Assembly (NCBI GenBank): GCA_946965045.2
Contig: OX337232.1
Span: 1,054,001 to 1,118,000, forward strand
Direction: 5' to 3'
DNA length: 64,000 nucleotides
Origin: Epithemia pelagica
Lineage: Eukaryota > Bacillariophyta > Bacillariophyceae > Surirellales > Surirellaceae
In this document: in pieces, positions 41,636 through 51,817 of the stretch
Position numbering within the stretch: the stretch's first letter is position 1
Layout: each line of letters begins with the position of its first letter
Translations under genes and position numbers: made by a program
Notes under the pieces: generated by a model
Seen by the model: the letters and a program-made list of their open reading frames with translations, nothing else
Databases searched by the model: none
What the model was told of the DNA's origin: nothing

Positions 41636-44600
41636 ATGTCGAACAGCAAAGAGAAGGAGGATGAGGCAAGCAGCCCCTCGTCCTTGCCATCCTCTTCTTT
41701 GTCTCCGTGGATCAAGACGAGTGATTTGTTGGTGGACATTTTGATTGAAGAAGGTGTCCAATGGGTCTTTGGCATTCCGGGAGAAGAAAATTTGGATTTC
41801 ACCGAAAGTTTGCGGTTGCGTCAAGATTCGATTCAACTCGTCTTGACGCGTCACGAACAAGCCGCGGGATTCATGGCCGCCACCATTGGTCGGTTGACGG
41901 GGCAACCGGGTGTGGCCTTGTCCACCTTGGGACCGGGGGCAACCAATTTTACCACGAGTGCAGCCTTTGCGCAGCTGGGGGGCTTTCCCTCCGTCTTTGT
42001 GACGGGTCAAAAACCCATTAAAGATTCCAAACAGGCCAATTTTCAAATTATCAATGTGGTGGAAATGATGAAACCCATCACCAAATATTCCCATTCGGTG
42101 GCGTCGGGACACATGTTGGCCTCCACGGTCCGACGAGCCTTTTCGACGGCCGTGACGGAAAAGCCAGGACCTGTGCACTTTGAATTGGCCGAAGATGTGG
42201 CCAGTGAACGTACGAAACGATTAATTTTTGACAAACAGACACCGCGTCGTCCTATTGCCGAACCCAAGGCCATTGCAGCCGCCGTGTCTCTCTTGAAAGA
42301 AGCACAGCGTCCCATTGTCTTGATGGGTGCCGCCGCCAATCGACAACGGGCCATTCGAGCCTTGCGCAATTTTGTGCAAGAAACGGGCATGTATTGGGCC
42401 TGCACGCAAATGGGCAAGGGTGTTTTGGATGAACGTCACGAACAGTTTTTGGGATGTTGTGCCTTGAGTGACAAGGATTTTTGTCATGGAGCCATGGACT
42501 ACAGCGATGTTATTATCCTGATTGGTCATGATGAAAGCGAAAAGCCACCCCTCTTTATGCGGCCTGGACAACGTCGTAAGGTGATTCATTTGGCCTTTAC
42601 ACCGGCCACAGTCGACAATGTCTATTCTCCCACCCTTCAAGTCATTGGTGATGTCGCCAATGCTGTCTGGCAAATTCATCAACAACTAACTGAACAAGGA
42701 ATTTCCTGGAAGAACAAGCAACCAGTCTTTCAACGCTACAAGGAGCTGGCCGATGCCAAATTGCAACAAGGCTTGGACGACGATTCCTTTCCACTCAATA
42801 TTACTCGGGTTTGTGCCGATTTGCGTCGTGTCTTGCCGGAAGATGGTATTTTGTCCTTGGACAATGGTTTGTACAAGGTTATTTTGGCTCGCCTCTTTCA
42901 AGCCTATCAACCCAATACCGTGTTGCTGGACAATGCCTTGGCCACCATGGGCGCTGGAATTCCCAATGCCATTGCCTGTAAATTTCTCTATCCCGACCGC
43001 AAAGTGATTTCCATTAGTGGCGATGGCGGAGCCCAAATGAATTTGCCGGTATGTACTTTCTGTTTTATTGCTTGCGTGTAGACTCTTGCAGTGGATTTCG
43101 GGCTAACCTTTTGGTTCTTTTCACATTTTGGTGTCCTCATCGTTGTCTCCCTTTTCTCGGTTTACCTACTGCACTTTTTTTATTCTATTTCTGCTTTACA
43201 ACTCAGGAACTTGCCACCTGCATCCAATACAATCTCAATGTGGTTCATGTTATTCTAAACGACAATGCCTTTGGAATGATCAAATGGAAGCAGGCGGGAG
43301 CTGGTTTTGAAAATTGGGGACTGGATTTGCAAAATCCCGACTTGGTGGCCTTGGCTGAATCCTATGGATGCAAGGGATACCGTGTCACCAAAGCGGACGA
43401 ATTGGTCCCTCTCTTGACGCAGTGTTTGAACGAACCAGGAACCCATGTCGTGGAAGTTCCCTTTTCCTACCAATGGGTGTCGCAGCACTTGGAAACGATT
43501 CCAGCACAAGTCCAGGAATTGCATCAGATTATTGCCCAAGAATTTGGACTCTTGCATAAGGAAGACTGTTTTCATGGCAGTACCAGTACTGTTTCAGATA
43601 CCAAAGAGTCGGAAGATAAAGGCGACAAGCAGGCCATGGAGGCAGTGTCTGTGACGGCGCCGAAGGTCACAGCAACTCCCTCCATGACTAAACCTGACGT
43701 GCCAACAGCACCGGTACCACCAGCTTCGGTACCCGCCCCAGTCGCACCTCCAAAGCAGTCTCGTGTGGCGGGACAAGCCGATTATTCGGTTCAACCCGGC
43801 AGTACCCTTCCATTCTATCTCGCGGTACGTACTAAACCCAAAACCAAAATGACAGGAAACTTTGGCATTTCATCTAAACAAGCGCGACTGTTGTTGGTTT
43901 TGATGATGCACAGGGCCAACCAGTTACACCCAACGGCGATCTTCCAGTCGTAAACAAATATACGTTGCAAGAGTTTTGCAAAGTCGCATTGGCCGACGAA
44001 GGTCATGTCAATCAGGCCACGGAAATTGCTGCAACCGTAGGAGCCCACAAGATGCGTGCCTTGCCCGCCTATGTGCGACAACAAATTTTGCAAAATGTGG
44101 CCAATGAGGCGACCAAACGTCGGGATGAATTTGGATATTACTTGGCCATTGAAGCAGGAAAACCCATTCAGGATGCTCGTGGCGAAGCCGATCGGCTCAT
44201 TCAAACCTTTCAACTCGCTGCCGAAGAAGCGACGCGTATTTATGGAGAGTATGCTGATCTTGCCATTGCCCCTCGAGCCAAGGGATATACATCTGTGACG
44301 AAGCGAGTGCCCATTGGACCCGTCAGCTTGGTATGTTCGTTTCTTGGTCTTTCCTATGACGCTTATTGGTTTGACGTAGAATGAGTGTGGTCCTTCTCAC
44401 GACTTGCCTATGCTTGTTTTAGATTGCACCATTCAACTTCCCTCTCAACTTGGCGGCACACAAAGTTGCTCCAGCCATTGCTGCAGGTGAGTTCGATACA
44501 GCATGTCCGAATGGCTAGAGACGAACTCTTTTTCTCTCAATAACTCTTGTTTGTTTTGTTTGAAAAGGATGTCCATTTGTCCTCAAGCCAGCTTCCAACA

Positions 44601-45640
44601 CTCCTTTGGGTGCGCTCTTGATTGGCGAGATTTTGGCCAATGACCCAAACATGCCCAAGGAAGGCTTTTCCATCCTTCCCTGTTCTCGAACGGCGGGTAC
44701 ACTGCTCACCACGGACGATCGGTTCAAACTCATGAGCTTTACGGGCTCTCCGGGTGTGGGATATGCTCTCAAAGAGCAGGCGGGGAAAAAGCCCGTCGTT
44801 TTGGAATTGGGTGGAAACGCGGCCTGTATCATTGATGATTTGAATGTGGGACTGTCCCAAGTGGTGGAGGAAGTGGTCCATGGTGCCTTTTACCAATCGG
44901 GACAGAGTTGTATCAGTGTCCAACGATTGTTTGTCAATGAAAACATCTACGACGAGTTCCGGACGGCCCTGGTGGAAAAGGTCCAGAGTCTCAAGGCAGG
45001 GGATCCCATGGAGGAAGACACGTTTATTGGGCCATTGATTAGTGAAACGGATGCCATTCGCGTCCAAGAATGGGTCGAGGAGGCTGTCGCGGGTGGAGGT
45101 ACCTTATTGACGGGTGGACAACGGTTTGATCGAGTCTTTGTGTCACCGGCCGTGGTGGAACATGTCCCCCTTGATTGTAAACTCTACGTGGAAGAAGTCT
45201 TTGGTCCCGCCGTGACCCTTTCCAAATATTCCGATTCCGACTTTGCCGGTGTTGTCAATGAGGTGAACAATAGCAAGTTTGGATTGCAAGCGGGTGTGTA
45301 TACCAACAATTGGAATCGGGCTCATTATGCCTTTGATCACATTGAAGCTGGAGGTGTTTGCATCAACACGACACCGTCGGTCCGGATTGACTCCCAAGCG
45401 TGTACGTATACCTCTCTATCTATCAACATGTTGTTGTTGTTGTACCGTGTCCATTGAGGTCGCTGTTCAACGTCTCACTTTTTTCATGTATCTCTGCAAC
45501 TTGCTGCATACATATTTATTCTACAATTTGCAGATGGGGGAGTCAAGGATTCTGGATTGGGTCGAGAGGGCATCAAGTACGCGATTGAAGATTATACGGA
45601 ATTGCGAGTCATGGTCATGAAAGATGCTGGCAAGATATAA
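41636..45640 (+). CDS. Acetolactate-synthase-like TPP enzyme fused to aldehyde dehydrogenase (six exons)
   Basis: Model: join(41636..43048,43207..43824,43914..44330,44423..44486,44568..45401,45534..45640), 1,150 residues, all five introns GT-AG and in frame. Residues about 20-550 form a TPP-dependent enzyme: FGIPGEENLD, LGPGATNF, and the TPP motif GDGGAQ...NDNAFGM (split by the first intron). It resembles the acetolactate synthase/benzoylformate-decarboxylase family rather than the plastid branched-chain synthase. A Pro/Ala linker (about 610-660) leads to an aldehyde dehydrogenase: NAD-binding APFNFPLN, the general-base Glu in VLELGGNA, the catalytic Cys in QSGQSCISV, and YGGVKDSGLG near the end, restored by the last splice. 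A TPP decarboxylase would make an aldehyde that the ALDH could oxidise by channelling; this is inference. No signal peptide; cytosolic is likely. Confidence 0.85.
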
Positions 45641-46803
45641 CCAAGACAGGACATGTTGCCCTCTATTAGTAGATCATTACTTCAAATGAGATGTAAATAT
45701 AACGTCACATGTGGGCGTTGATAGGATCCAACCACGTTCCTTCATTCGAATGGTCACCACCTACGAACCACGACACCACCAAATAATGTCTGGCCCAACA
45801 CCCCGTTTATTCCGTTCTTTCCGCAGCAACGATTGCCCCAGTCAATGATTCTTGTCACAAGCGCTAAGTTCCATGTTTTCCATGATGATCATCGAGATTG
45901 AGTATACTAGGATCGTTTCGTCTTCCATTCTTCTTTTATGTGTGCCTGGCTGACCAGCAGAGAGGACCCATTTCTCGTCCTTTTCACGGCACGGACATGG
46001 TTGTGTGTGTGGAGTGGAAAAGGACACGGTCCAGAAGAAGAACAACACTTACCCAGAATGCACACGTCTTTTGGATAGGGACAGGTTTCTGGTAGCGCCG
46101 GAGCACAACCGTCGTCGTCCTGGTGGGGTGGTTCCAACCCGCCCCTCCTCCAGGATCCGACAGAGTGTTTCGTCTTGTAGGTTGTGTTCCATTTGTTCTT
46201 TTCATGGAACACAATCTCTCGGATCCCGAATGGAAGAAACCATGGCAAAACAAAAGACGAAACACTCATTCGGATCCAAAGAAAAGGCCCACAGGAATGT
46301 CTCATTGGCGTTCCAACGTGCGGGGCCTCGTATCGCGTCATGTGTGTTTCTCTGACAGCAGCGCCCTTTCTGGAAGAAACTTGTTGCAACGGTAGTGCGT
46401 CGTAGCATCCACTGCTTGCCTTTCTGGAAACTCTCGTCCCGTCGAGAGTGTGGTGGACTCCTTGTTTCCTCCCGCACAGTCGTCGTATAAGCAGCTTGGT
46501 TTCTCCCGACAACCCTTCGTTCCTTTCCTCTCGCACATTTGTAACGGATGCTAGGTTATTCTTCACGACGCAACATTGCTTCGTTTGTCTTGTGACGGCA
46601 GCTTTGCCATTTTTGAGAAGAACGAAACACTGGACGGGACAAGAAAATCGCTGTTTTGCTCCCGCCTCCCAGCACCGATCAGGGGGTGGAACTCATTGTT
46701 AGCCCCCTTTTAAGTCAGGGAGTGAGGAATAAAAGAGGGGGTAGGGAGCGTCTCAGGAGCGAGACCCCTCATTTTCGCCCAGACCGCGCAAGCCACCACC
46801 GCC
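45641..46803. promoter_or_regulatory. Intergenic region with a promoter-like repeat before the kinase gene
   Basis: Most of it lacks features. The last 150 bp (about 46655-46800) contain GCTCCCGCC, GGGGGTGGAAC and a TATA-like AATAAAAG (about 46729), and recur in altered form downstream of both kinase genes (48822-48985 and about 52005-52160). It is probably the kinase promoter; the repeats downstream suggest a multicopy unit. Confidence 0.5.
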
Positions 46804-48654
46804 ATGGCGGCCAACCTGCTTTCCTACAATGATGATGAGGGGCTCCCTGTAGTAAAAGTTTCCTCTTCCAGCAATGGCAATGTGACGTTGAAGTGGGGCG
46901 AAGACGGGGCACAGCAAACAACCGCAAGTCTCTCCACCAGTTACGCTGACCAACCGTATGAGCTTGCTGCCCTTGATTCCTCCGGAAATGAGCTTGAGTT
47001 CAAGACGTTCGGCAGTCTCTTGGGCTGCAATGGTGGAAGGATGACTCTGAGAGGATCCCGATATCAAATTCAGGTAGAGCAGCCGCATCCGCCGCCGCTA
47101 CCGCTGCAGCAAGATCCAAGTGGTTCCAACAAGCTCAAGGCAGACATAGTGGCCGAAGCAGCTGCCGTCCTTTTCCGTCGTATGGAGCTCGCCTCTAGGA
47201 GAGGCCGCCCGCAGAGAATTCTCTCCTACGTCACGAAAAGTCACGCTTTTCAGACCAGTATTGTGGAACGGAGGGTTTCCTTTGATGTGCCTTTCTTTTT
47301 TGAGTTGATTGACACTCGCTTTGACACGGATGCCTTCACTTTGCCCGGCCCGGTTGCCAGCGAGGATGAAAATACTGTACACCATTCGTATTTTCTCCGT
47401 GAGCTGAGAAAACTAATTGCTTCTGCAGTGGCCGCAGGAATTCTGATACGTCAACGCGTATATCTGTCAAGGGCCGGAAAATGGCTTTCGCTGGACGACG
47501 GTATATCGGTCGGCGTCGAACCGGACTTTTGTACAACTGATGTTGATCCAACTGACACTGATACTGCTCTGTTGGTGCCCTGCGACACAGACCCCGTATC
47601 CCCACCCACTTCAAAGTATGATGTCGAGTTGACATTAGGGGCGAAGAAAAGCTTTACGGAAACTGATCAGATGGAGGCAATCGACTACACGGAGAGGGTT
47701 CTTTGTATCCAGCGTGGCCGTTCTGCAGCATACGGGGCGTTGTTTCACTGTCGTGGCAGCGAGAAAGTCATTCGTTGGATCAAGACTTGGGAGGTCGATG
47801 GCGAGTTTCGGTCAGAAATATCCTCACCTGCAATGATCGGCCCTGGTCTTGCTGGTTTGAAACAACTCGTCACGATGCTAACAAAGTCACAACAGGAGCT
47901 CGGCCGACCATTCCCATCCAGAGTAGTGTCTACTATCACCGGTGAGATACTGATCATTCAATCCTGCGTCGGGGAAGGAGCCACCTCGCGTGTCTTTGTT
48001 GCTTCTACTAGAGGAGGGAGCATTGGGGTGGTGAAAATGCTCAAGCCTGGTCACGAGGCACGTGCCTCACGAGAGGTTCATGTGCTGTATCGCCTAGAGC
48101 AAAGTGGGGTCTCTGGCATTGTGTCTGGTGAGCTGGTGACGCAGTCCATCATCTACTTCCCTAAAGTGCTGACCCCAGCTGACGTAGCTTCTAGAAAATT
48201 GAATGCGGACTTGGTTTCTCTCTTGGAAGCGTCCCATGCGGCTGGGGTGATCCACAGAGACGTGAGGCCAGACAACATTATGGTGGATGAAGCTGGACTC
48301 GCCTACTTTATTGATTGGGGCTGTGCCTACGTGTTGGAGGAATCATCGACCACCGCTCCTCCTCCATTATTTGAAGGGACGTTTCGATTTGCGAGTGATG
48401 CTGCCCTGGCAGCAGCTACATTAGGTAAAAGGCGTGTTCCCGAACCTAAGGATGACCTAGAATCCCTTGTCCGAAGCATGTTGGCTTTAAACTCACCTGA
48501 CATACTCGGAAGGGTTCACGAGATTAGAGATGGTGATTTTGAGGCGGCGAAACGGTTCTGGGATACCAAGAAGCAAAGTGATCATTTTGTCAAATTGTGT
48601 GAAGCAGCTCAGCGACTGGACTACGAATTTTTGAGAAATCAGACAATCATATAG
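46804..48654 (+). CDS. PD-(D/E)XK-nuclease-like plus protein-kinase fusion, copy 1
   Basis: Intact 616-residue frame. Residues about 110-340 contain a restriction-endonuclease-like core: VEPDFCTTD (about 238), then VELTLGAKKS (about 276), the D...E-x-K pattern of the PD-(D/E)XK superfamily, followed by QMEAIDY. Residues about 385-600 form a degenerate protein kinase: Gly loop GEGATSRVF (about 388), Lys in GVVKML, catalytic loop HRDVRPDNIM (about 483) and IDWG in place of DFG (about 504). The combination of a nuclease-like fold and a kinase is known among Crinkler effector domains. The N-terminal 100 residues are unassigned. Both catalytic residue sets look intact, except that the kinase Gly loop has only two of the usual three Gly. 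Function in a diatom is unknown. Confidence 0.75.
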   Translation: MAANLLSYNDDEGLPVVKVSSSSNGNVTLKWGEDGAQQTTASLSTSYADQPYELAALDSSGNELEFKTFGSLLGCNGGRMTLRGSRYQIQVEQPHPPPLPLQQDPSGSNKLKADIVAEAAAVLFRRMELASRRGRPQRILSYVTKSHAFQTSIVERRVSFDVPFFFELIDTRFDTDAFTLPGPVASEDENTVHHSYFLRELRKLIASAVAAGILIRQRVYLSRAGKWLSLDDGISVGVEPDFCTTDVDPTDTDTALLVPCDTDPVSPPTSKYDVELTLGAKKSFTETDQMEAIDYTERVLCIQRGRSAAYGALFHCRGSEKVIRWIKTWEVDGEFRSEISSPAMIGPGLAGLKQLVTMLTKSQQELGRPFPSRVVSTITGEILIIQSCVGEGATSRVFVASTRGGSIGVVKMLKPGHEARASREVHVLYRLEQSGVSGIVSGELVTQSIIYFPKVLTPADVASRKLNADLVSLLEASHAAGVIHRDVRPDNIMVDEAGLAYFIDWGCAYVLEESSTTAPPPLFEGTFRFASDAALAAATLGKRRVPEPKDDLESLVRSMLALNSPDILGRVHEIRDGDFEAAKRFWDTKKQSDHFVKLCEAAQRLDYEFLRNQTII

Positions 48655-49192
48655 CACCTGATAGGCATAGATTTCCTTACAAGATTTCGTAAGCCGAAGC
48701 CAATTGTGTACCAAGGGTTACGAATGTATACGGTAGAGACCAAGGAAACAGGTATCTACTTTCCTCTCAAGGTCAGCTTTGTCTACGGTCGGATCCAGAC
48801 GCCGATCGAGGCGCCATTTGCCAGAGTGCTCCCGCCCAAAGCACCGATCTGGGGGTGGAACGCATTGGCGGCCCCTCTTCACAATAAGAGAAAGGAGGTG
48901 GCATACCGGAAAGAGGGGGTTAAGAAGCGTCTCAGAAGCGACCTCTCATCTTCGCCAAGTCTGGCCATCCCACCGCCCGTCGCTCAAGAACCAAGAGAAA
49001 AACAGAGGGAGCGAGAAAGGGCGAGACGCGAGACACGCAGATGGGCGAGATCTTTCCCATTTGTGGGTGCATCTTTTGTGAGAACCACCAAGGATAAACG
49101 ATTTCCTACTCCTAGACTCTCGCTGTACTCTTCCTTCCTCTCCATTGGCACACCACCACGAACAAACAAACTCTCTCTCTACAGTCGTGGCC
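48655..49192. other. 3' flank of kinase copy 1 and leader of the chimeric gene
   Basis: Homologous to the flank after kinase copy 2. It includes the promoter-like repeat (48822-48985) and the uninterrupted sequence CTTTTGTGAGAACC (about 49073), which is the empty site of the inverted-repeat element found in the other copy. Confidence 0.6.
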
Positions 49193-51817
49193 ATGTATCG
49201 TTTGGGTCGTCGCACAAGTGCCGTCACGGTGGGTGGCTCTCGAGGCGGCGGCCGTTTGGTTCCAACGCCACCAACGCCGCCTCGAATCACCATGCGGCAA
49301 CAGCCATTGCCCAATGCGGCCAGTCGTTGGTGGCAGTTGCCCGTTTCGACTACGACAGTTATTCCTGGTTCCCAACGCCGCCGCAACAAGCACAACAACC
49401 ACAAAAAGAATCATAATGGGGAATGGCACCATCGCCACGGTTGGACATGGGTTCCTACTACAACCACACCACTACGGCAATGCCGTTCCCCAACGACGAC
49501 GACCACCATCCAGAGAATCACAGTATCCACACCAACCACAAGGACAAGAATAACAAGAATACCAGTGCTTCCTGCACCGACAGTCCTACCAACCACTACT
49601 TGCACCCAACCCAACCCTCCTGGACCTGTCCTTTCAACCACGCAACTCCTGGGGCACTCCTCTGGGCACCACAAGAACAACCACCACAATAGGCCGAATC
49701 CCATCCGTTCCATGGTCCATGGATCGTCCCATCCTTTGGATTCGGGTCGTCCCAGGACCAACAACCGCCCTGTCGTAGCCATGGCGGGTGGGAATCCATA
49801 CTACTCGCGGGCGATGGGACGTGGTCCCGTGTGGCACCCATTCTCGTTTTTGCCACAACCACATGCACGACCATGTGTGCACCAATTTCATTCCTCCACA
49901 GTCCCACCAAACAACCACCACCACCACAAGAATGGTGATACTTCACAATCATCAACATCAACCACAGCCATGGCGGCCAACCTGCTTTCCTACAATGATG
50001 ATGAGGGGCTCCCTGTAGTAAAAGTTTCCTCTTCAAGCAATGGCACTGTGACGTTGAAGTGGGGCCAAGACGAGGCGCAGCAAACAACCGCAAGTCTCTC
50101 CACCAGTTACGCTGACCAACCGTATGAGCTTGCTGCCCTTAATTCCTCCGGAAATGAGCCTGTGTTCAAGACGTTTGGCAGTCTCTTGGGCTGCAATGGT
50201 GGAAGGATGACTCTGAGAGGATCCCGATATCAAATTCAGGTAGAGCAGCCGCATCCGCCGCCGCTACCGCTGCAGCAAGATCCAAGTGGTTCCAAGAAGC
50301 GAGAGGCAGACCAAGTGGCCGAAGCAGCTGCCGTCCTTGTCCGTCGAATGGAGCTCGCCTCTAGGAGAGGCCGACCGCAGAGAGTTCTCTCCTACGTCAC
50401 GAAAAGTCACGCTTTTCAGACCAGTATTGTGGAACGGAGGGTTTCCTTTGATGTGCCTTTCTTTTTTGAGTTGATTGACACTGGCTTTGACACGGATGCG
50501 TTCACTTTGCCCGGCCCGGTTGCCGGCGAGGATGAAAATACTGTACACCATTCGTATTTTCTCCGTGAGCTGAGAAAACTAATTGCTTCTGCAGTGGCCG
50601 CAGGAATTCTGATACGTCAACGCGTATACCTGTCAAGGGCCGGAAAATGGCTTTCGCTGGACGACGGTATATCGGTCGGCGTCGAACCGGACTTTTGTAC
50701 AACTGATGTTGATCCAACTGACACGGATACTGCTCTGTTGGTGCCCTGCGACACAGACCCCGTATCCCCACCCGCTTCAAAGTATGATGTCGAGTTGACA
50801 TTAGAGGCGAAGAAAAGCTTTACGGAAACTGATCAGATGGAGGCAATCGACTACACGGAGAGGGTTCTTTGTATCCAGCGTGGCCGTTCTGCAGCATACG
50901 GGGCGTTGTTTCACTGTCGTGGCAGCGAGAAAGTCATACGTTGGATCAAGACTTGGGAGGTCGATGGCGAGTTTCGGTCAGAAATATCCTCACCTGCAAT
51001 GATCGGCCCTGGTCTTGCTGGTTTGAAACAACTCGTCACGATGCTCACAAAGTCACGACAGGAGCTCGGCCGACCATTCCCATCCAGAGTAGTGTCTACT
51101 ATCACCGGTGAGATACTGATCATTCAATCCTGCGTCGGGGAAGGAGCCACCTCGCGTGTCTTTGTTGCTTCTAGAGGAGGGAGCATTGGGGTGGTGAAAA
51201 TGCTCAAGCCTGGTCACGAGGCACGTGCCTCACGAGAGGTTCATGTGCTGTATCGCCTAGAGCAAAGTGGGGTCTCTGGCATTGTGTCCGGTGAGCTGGT
51301 GACGCAGTCCATCATCTACTTCCCTAAAGTGCTGACCCCAGCTGATGTAGCTTCTAGAAAATTGAATGCGGACTTGGTTTCTCTCTTGGAAGCGTCCCAT
51401 GCGGCTGGGGTGATCCACAGAGACGTGAGGCCAGACAACATTATGGTGGATGAAGCTGGACTCGCCTACTTTATTGATTGGGGCTGTGCCTACGTGTTGG
51501 AGGAGGAATCATCGACCGCTCCTCCTCCATTATTTGAAGGAACGTTTCGATTTGCGAGTGATGCTGCCCTGGCAGCAGCTACATTAGGTAAAAGGCGTGT
51601 TCCCGAACCTAAGGATGACCTAGAATCCCTTGTCCGAAGCATGTTGGCTTTAAACTCACCTGACATACTCGGAAGGGTTCACGAGATTAGAGATGGTGAT
51701 TTTGAGGCGGCGAAACGGTTCTGGGATACCAAGAAGCAAAGTGATCATTTTGTCAAATTGTGTGAAGCAGCTCAGCGACTGGACTACGAATTTTTGAGAA
51801 ATCAGACAATCATATAG
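49193..51817 (+). CDS. Chimeric gene: 5' part of the membrane-protein gene fused in frame to kinase copy 2
   Basis: 874 residues from the ATG at 49193, the same start (MYRLGRR) as the intact gene at 53452. Residues 1-259 derive from that gene: a basic leader, then a long His/Pro/Thr-rich region. Residue 260 onwards is the complete second kinase (615 residues, 49970-51817), whose own ATG survives at the junction. The kinase part has the nuclease-like and kinase motifs of copy 1, with a 1-residue deletion (ASRGG instead of ASTRGG). If the basic leader works as a mitochondrial or secretory signal in the parent, the kinase acquires new targeting. Alternatively translation could begin at 49970. 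Transcription from the parent's duplicated promoter is likely because the 5' flank was copied too. Confidence 0.75.
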   Translation: MYRLGRRTSAVTVGGSRGGGRLVPTPPTPPRITMRQQPLPNAASRWWQLPVSTTTVIPGSQRRRNKHNNHKKNHNGEWHHRHGWTWVPTTTTPLRQCRSPTTTTTIQRITVSTPTTRTRITRIPVLPAPTVLPTTTCTQPNPPGPVLSTTQLLGHSSGHHKNNHHNRPNPIRSMVHGSSHPLDSGRPRTNNRPVVAMAGGNPYYSRAMGRGPVWHPFSFLPQPHARPCVHQFHSSTVPPNNHHHHKNGDTSQSSTSTTAMAANLLSYNDDEGLPVVKVSSSSNGTVTLKWGQDEAQQTTASLSTSYADQPYELAALNSSGNEPVFKTFGSLLGCNGGRMTLRGSRYQIQVEQPHPPPLPLQQDPSGSKKREADQVAEAAAVLVRRMELASRRGRPQRVLSYVTKSHAFQTSIVERRVSFDVPFFFELIDTGFDTDAFTLPGPVAGEDENTVHHSYFLRELRKLIASAVAAGILIRQRVYLSRAGKWLSLDDGISVGVEPDFCTTDVDPTDTDTALLVPCDTDPVSPPASKYDVELTLEAKKSFTETDQMEAIDYTERVLCIQRGRSAAYGALFHCRGSEKVIRWIKTWEVDGEFRSEISSPAMIGPGLAGLKQLVTMLTKSRQELGRPFPSRVVSTITGEILIIQSCVGEGATSRVFVASRGGSIGVVKMLKPGHEARASREVHVLYRLEQSGVSGIVSGELVTQSIIYFPKVLTPADVASRKLNADLVSLLEASHAAGVIHRDVRPDNIMVDEAGLAYFIDWGCAYVLEEESSTAPPPLFEGTFRFASDAALAAATLGKRRVPEPKDDLESLVRSMLALNSPDILGRVHEIRDGDFEAAKRFWDTKKQSDHFVKLCEAAQRLDYEFLRNQTII

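Noticed and set aside
45907-46566. 219-codon minus-strand frame in the intergenic region
   Set aside because: No recognised domain and overlapping frames on both strands of similar quality; likely random.
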